Source: Paenibacillus sp. (GTDB taxonomy: Bacteria; Bacillota; Bacilli; Paenibacillales; Paenibacillaceae). Taken from it: DNA of 7,313 nt. A model generated the notes under the pieces. It had not been told where the DNA came from and did no database searches. It saw only the letters and a list, made by a program, of their open reading frames with translations. Numbering within the stretch: the first letter of the stretch is position 1; each line of letters starts with the position of its first letter. Shown here piece after piece: positions 5,812-7,313 of the stretch. The stretch lies in contig JAQSXN010000187.1 in NCBI GenBank assembly GCA_029256665.1, positions 1 through 7,313 of the forward strand, in the 5' to 3' direction. The translations under genes and the position numbers were made by a program.

Positions 5812-6708
5812 TTGAGACGAGAAAGCTTGGCCTCTAGAGTGTTTGATGTTTTCAATATCTTCATCATGCTTATCATCTTGGTTGCGGTGCTGTTCCCGAT
5901 CTTCAATATCATCTCCGTTTCCATGAGCGATGCGCGCAGCGTATCTTCGGGAAGCGTTTATGTATGGCCCAAGGGATTTACTTTGCAATCGTATCTGGAC
6001 ATTTTCAAAGACAAATACATCGCTTCCGGGTATATAAATTCGATTGTTTATGCGGTCGGATCTACATTCGTGATGCTGCTGTTTACCTCTTTGTTCGCTT
6101 ATCCGCTCACCGTGCAAGGGTTTGCCGGCAAAAAATTTCTTACTATATTTCTGATGATTACCATGTTTTTCAGCGGCGGACTGATTCCTACCTATCTGCT
6201 TATCCGCAGCTTGGGCATGCTCGATACGATCTGGGTCATGATTTTGCCGGCAGCGGTTGGCGCATACAATGTGTTTCTGTTTAGAACGTTCTTTCAGAAC
6301 ATACCATCCGAAGTGAAAGATGCCGCGCTTATTGACGGCGCAAACGAAGTCGTGTTGATGTTCCGGATCATATTGCCATTATCGAAGCCCTTGCTGGCGA
6401 CGTTTGCTTTGTTCGGCATCGTGGGCAGCTGGAACGCGTGGTTCGAAGCCTTGATCTATCTGCAGGGCGAAGAGAAATACCCGCTGCAAATGATCTTGAG
6501 GAACTACCTCTTTAAATTGGATACTTCCGCCATCCAAGGAAGAGTCGGGGCAGGCAATGTTGCCGTCAATGCGCAAGGGTCTCAGCTTGACCCTCAGTCG
6601 ATTCGAATGGCGGTTGTCATTGTAACGATGTTCCCGATTATGGTCATCTATCCTTTCTTCCAGAAGTACTTCACGAAGGGGATGTTCGTTGGGTCGATCA
6701 AGGGTTAA
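5812..6708 (+). CDS. ytcP: Carbohydrate ABC transporter permease, YtcP/LplC type
   Basis: Partner permease of the preceding gene, forming the membrane channel heterodimer. It has 298 residues with about six membrane segments, the first around residues 12-36 (IFIMLIILVAVLFPIFNII), then a stretch with FFSGGLIPTYLLIRSLGMLD that is characteristic of the YtcP/LplC branch. The EAA loop is at about residues 167-193 (EVKDAALIDGANEVVLMF). The sequence GIVGSWNAWFEALIYL is also typical. It starts with TTG (5812), 6 bases after a run of AAGGGGGG that overlaps the stop of the upstream gene, so the two permeases are probably translationally linked. As usual in this family no ATPase gene is seen; Bacillus relatives share the ATPase MsmX. 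Confidence 0.95.
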   Translation: MRRESLASRVFDVFNIFIMLIILVAVLFPIFNIISVSMSDARSVSSGSVYVWPKGFTLQSYLDIFKDKYIASGYINSIVYAVGSTFVMLLFTSLFAYPLTVQGFAGKKFLTIFLMITMFFSGGLIPTYLLIRSLGMLDTIWVMILPAAVGAYNVFLFRTFFQNIPSEVKDAALIDGANEVVLMFRIILPLSKPLLATFALFGIVGSWNAWFEALIYLQGEEKYPLQMILRNYLFKLDTSAIQGRVGAGNVAVNAQGSQLDPQSIRMAVVIVTMFPIMVIYPFFQKYFTKGMFVGSIKG

Positions 6709-6726
6709 TTGTCGGCACTTTGATAG

Positions 6727-6799
6727 GATGTAAAAGGCGACCTGCGGATCACGGATAGGAGGCGAGCGCCGCGCGGGGAATCGATCCTTCCTTTACATC
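6727..6799 (+). repeat. 73-base potential stem-loop between permease and binding-protein genes
   Basis: GATGTAAAAGG (6727-6737) pairs with CCTTTACATC (6790-6799) with one bulged A. Nested inside are GGATC (6746-6750) with GATCC (6783-6787) and the small hairpin GGCG-AG-CGCC (6761-6770). The interior is much richer in G and C than the flanks. There is no T-run after the 3' arm; four CAT triplets follow (6796-6807). In operons of this kind, structures at this position often protect or separate the binding-protein message so that it is made in excess over the permeases. That role is inferred here. Confidence 0.6.
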
Positions 6800-6837
6800 A
6801 TCATCATAAACAATTCATTTAATAGGGGGTTCATACT

Positions 6838-7313
6838 ATGAAGAAGTCTAGAGCGTTTGTTCTCTTGATGGTCGTTGCTTTGGTTGTTGCATTGACGTCG
6901 GCTTGTTCCAAAAACAACAATGACCCGGCTCCAAGCAATAATGCTTCTACCAATGGCGAGGATGTCTCGAATGCCGAACCGTTGAAGTTTTCCGTAACCG
7001 TGTCGTCGGGCGGCGTGGACAACACCCAAAGCATGATCCACAAAGAGTGGATGAAGCTGATGGAAGAGAAGATGGGCAGGAAAATCGAGATTGATTGGAA
7101 CTACATTCCGTCTGCCGATTATGATGCAAAAGTCAAACTGGAAATCGCAAGCAATAACTTGACGGATTTCTTCATGACTCCGCTGTTCTATGACACCAGC
7201 GAAATGGCTGAGCAAGGTCAAATTCTTGATATTAGCCAGTACAAAGACTTAATGCCGAATTACATGGATTACTTGGGCCAGGTGAAGGACGGAGTAGCCC
7301 GTACGTCGACCGC
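6838..7313 (+). CDS. Extracellular solute-binding lipoprotein, LplA/YtcQ type (3' end outside window)
   Basis: The substrate-binding subunit of the importer, anchored on the outer face of the membrane. Only the first 158 codons are inside the window and the frame is open at the end. The start is ATG 6838, with AGGGGG (6824-6829) 8 bases upstream. A lipoprotein signal peptide is clear: MKKSR, a hydrophobic core to residue 19, then Thr-Ser-Ala-Cys with Cys23 as the lipid-modified residue. A Ser/Asn-rich linker follows (about 24-48). The mature domain begins PLKFSVTVSSGG, and the region WMKLMEEKMGRKIEIDWNYIP, then VKLEIASNNLTDFF and EQGQILDISQYKDLMPNYMDYL, is the familiar N-lobe of LplA-like binding proteins. 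It follows the two permeases after 129 bases that include the stem-loop at 6727-6799, and belongs with them. The bound sugar cannot be read directly; the neighbouring GH78 gene suggests rhamnose-containing oligosaccharides. Confidence 0.93.
   Translation, partial: MKKSRAFVLLMVVALVVALTSACSKNNNDPAPSNNASTNGEDVSNAEPLKFSVTVSSGGVDNTQSMIHKEWMKLMEEKMGRKIEIDWNYIPSADYDAKVKLEIASNNLTDFFMTPLFYDTSEMAEQGQILDISQYKDLMPNYMDYLGQVKDGVARTST

Noticed and set aside
6793..7221. 142-codon minus-strand open frame
   Set aside because: It is opposite the signal peptide and N-lobe of the binding lipoprotein, which has a proper ribosome site and lipobox on the plus strand.

Overview
The window looks like chromosomal DNA of a low-to-mid GC Firmicute, most likely Paenibacillus or a close relative. 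The signs are purine-rich Shine-Dalgarno sequences ahead of every gene, TTG and GTG start codons, SigA-type and extended -10 promoters, a CcpA-type cre box, and an LplA/LplB/YtcP-type carbohydrate ABC transporter with no ATPase gene beside it. This assignment is inferred from gene style and was not checked by any search.

Layout. Bases 1 to about 175 hold the N-terminal part of an LplB-type permease. It breaks off exactly in a perfect 9-bp inverted repeat (157-177) and is followed by about 100 bases that look like the 3' scrap of an unrelated gene. Two genes follow on the minus strand: a hexapeptide-repeat (LbetaH) O-acetyltransferase (272-817) and an SDR oxidoreductase (916-1680), each with an extended -10 promoter candidate. 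A 142-base divergent region separates the SDR gene from a 905-codon GH78 alpha-L-rhamnosidase on the plus strand (1823-4540).

A 335-base non-coding region (4541-4875) comes next. It carries a good SigA promoter overlapped by inverted repeats, then a long leader with two stem-loops, a tandem 8-mer and a cre site inside one stem. Downstream is an apparent operon on the plus strand: lplB-type permease (4885-5799), ytcP/lplC-type permease (5812-6708), and a lipoprotein solute-binding protein (6838 to beyond the window end). A 73-base potential stem-loop (6727-6799) lies between the second permease and the binding protein.

How it fits together. The binding lipoprotein and two permeases probably import rhamnose-containing oligosaccharides, energised by a shared MsmX-type ATPase encoded elsewhere. 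The rhamnosidase has no signal peptide and would remove terminal L-rhamnose in the cytoplasm. The divergent SDR might oxidise the released sugar, and the acetyltransferase might modify sugars. The import-and-cleavage part follows from well-known families; the roles of the SDR and acetyltransferase are guesses. I see no clearly new defence or mobile system. The least explained parts are the rearranged left end and the structured leader before the transporter.
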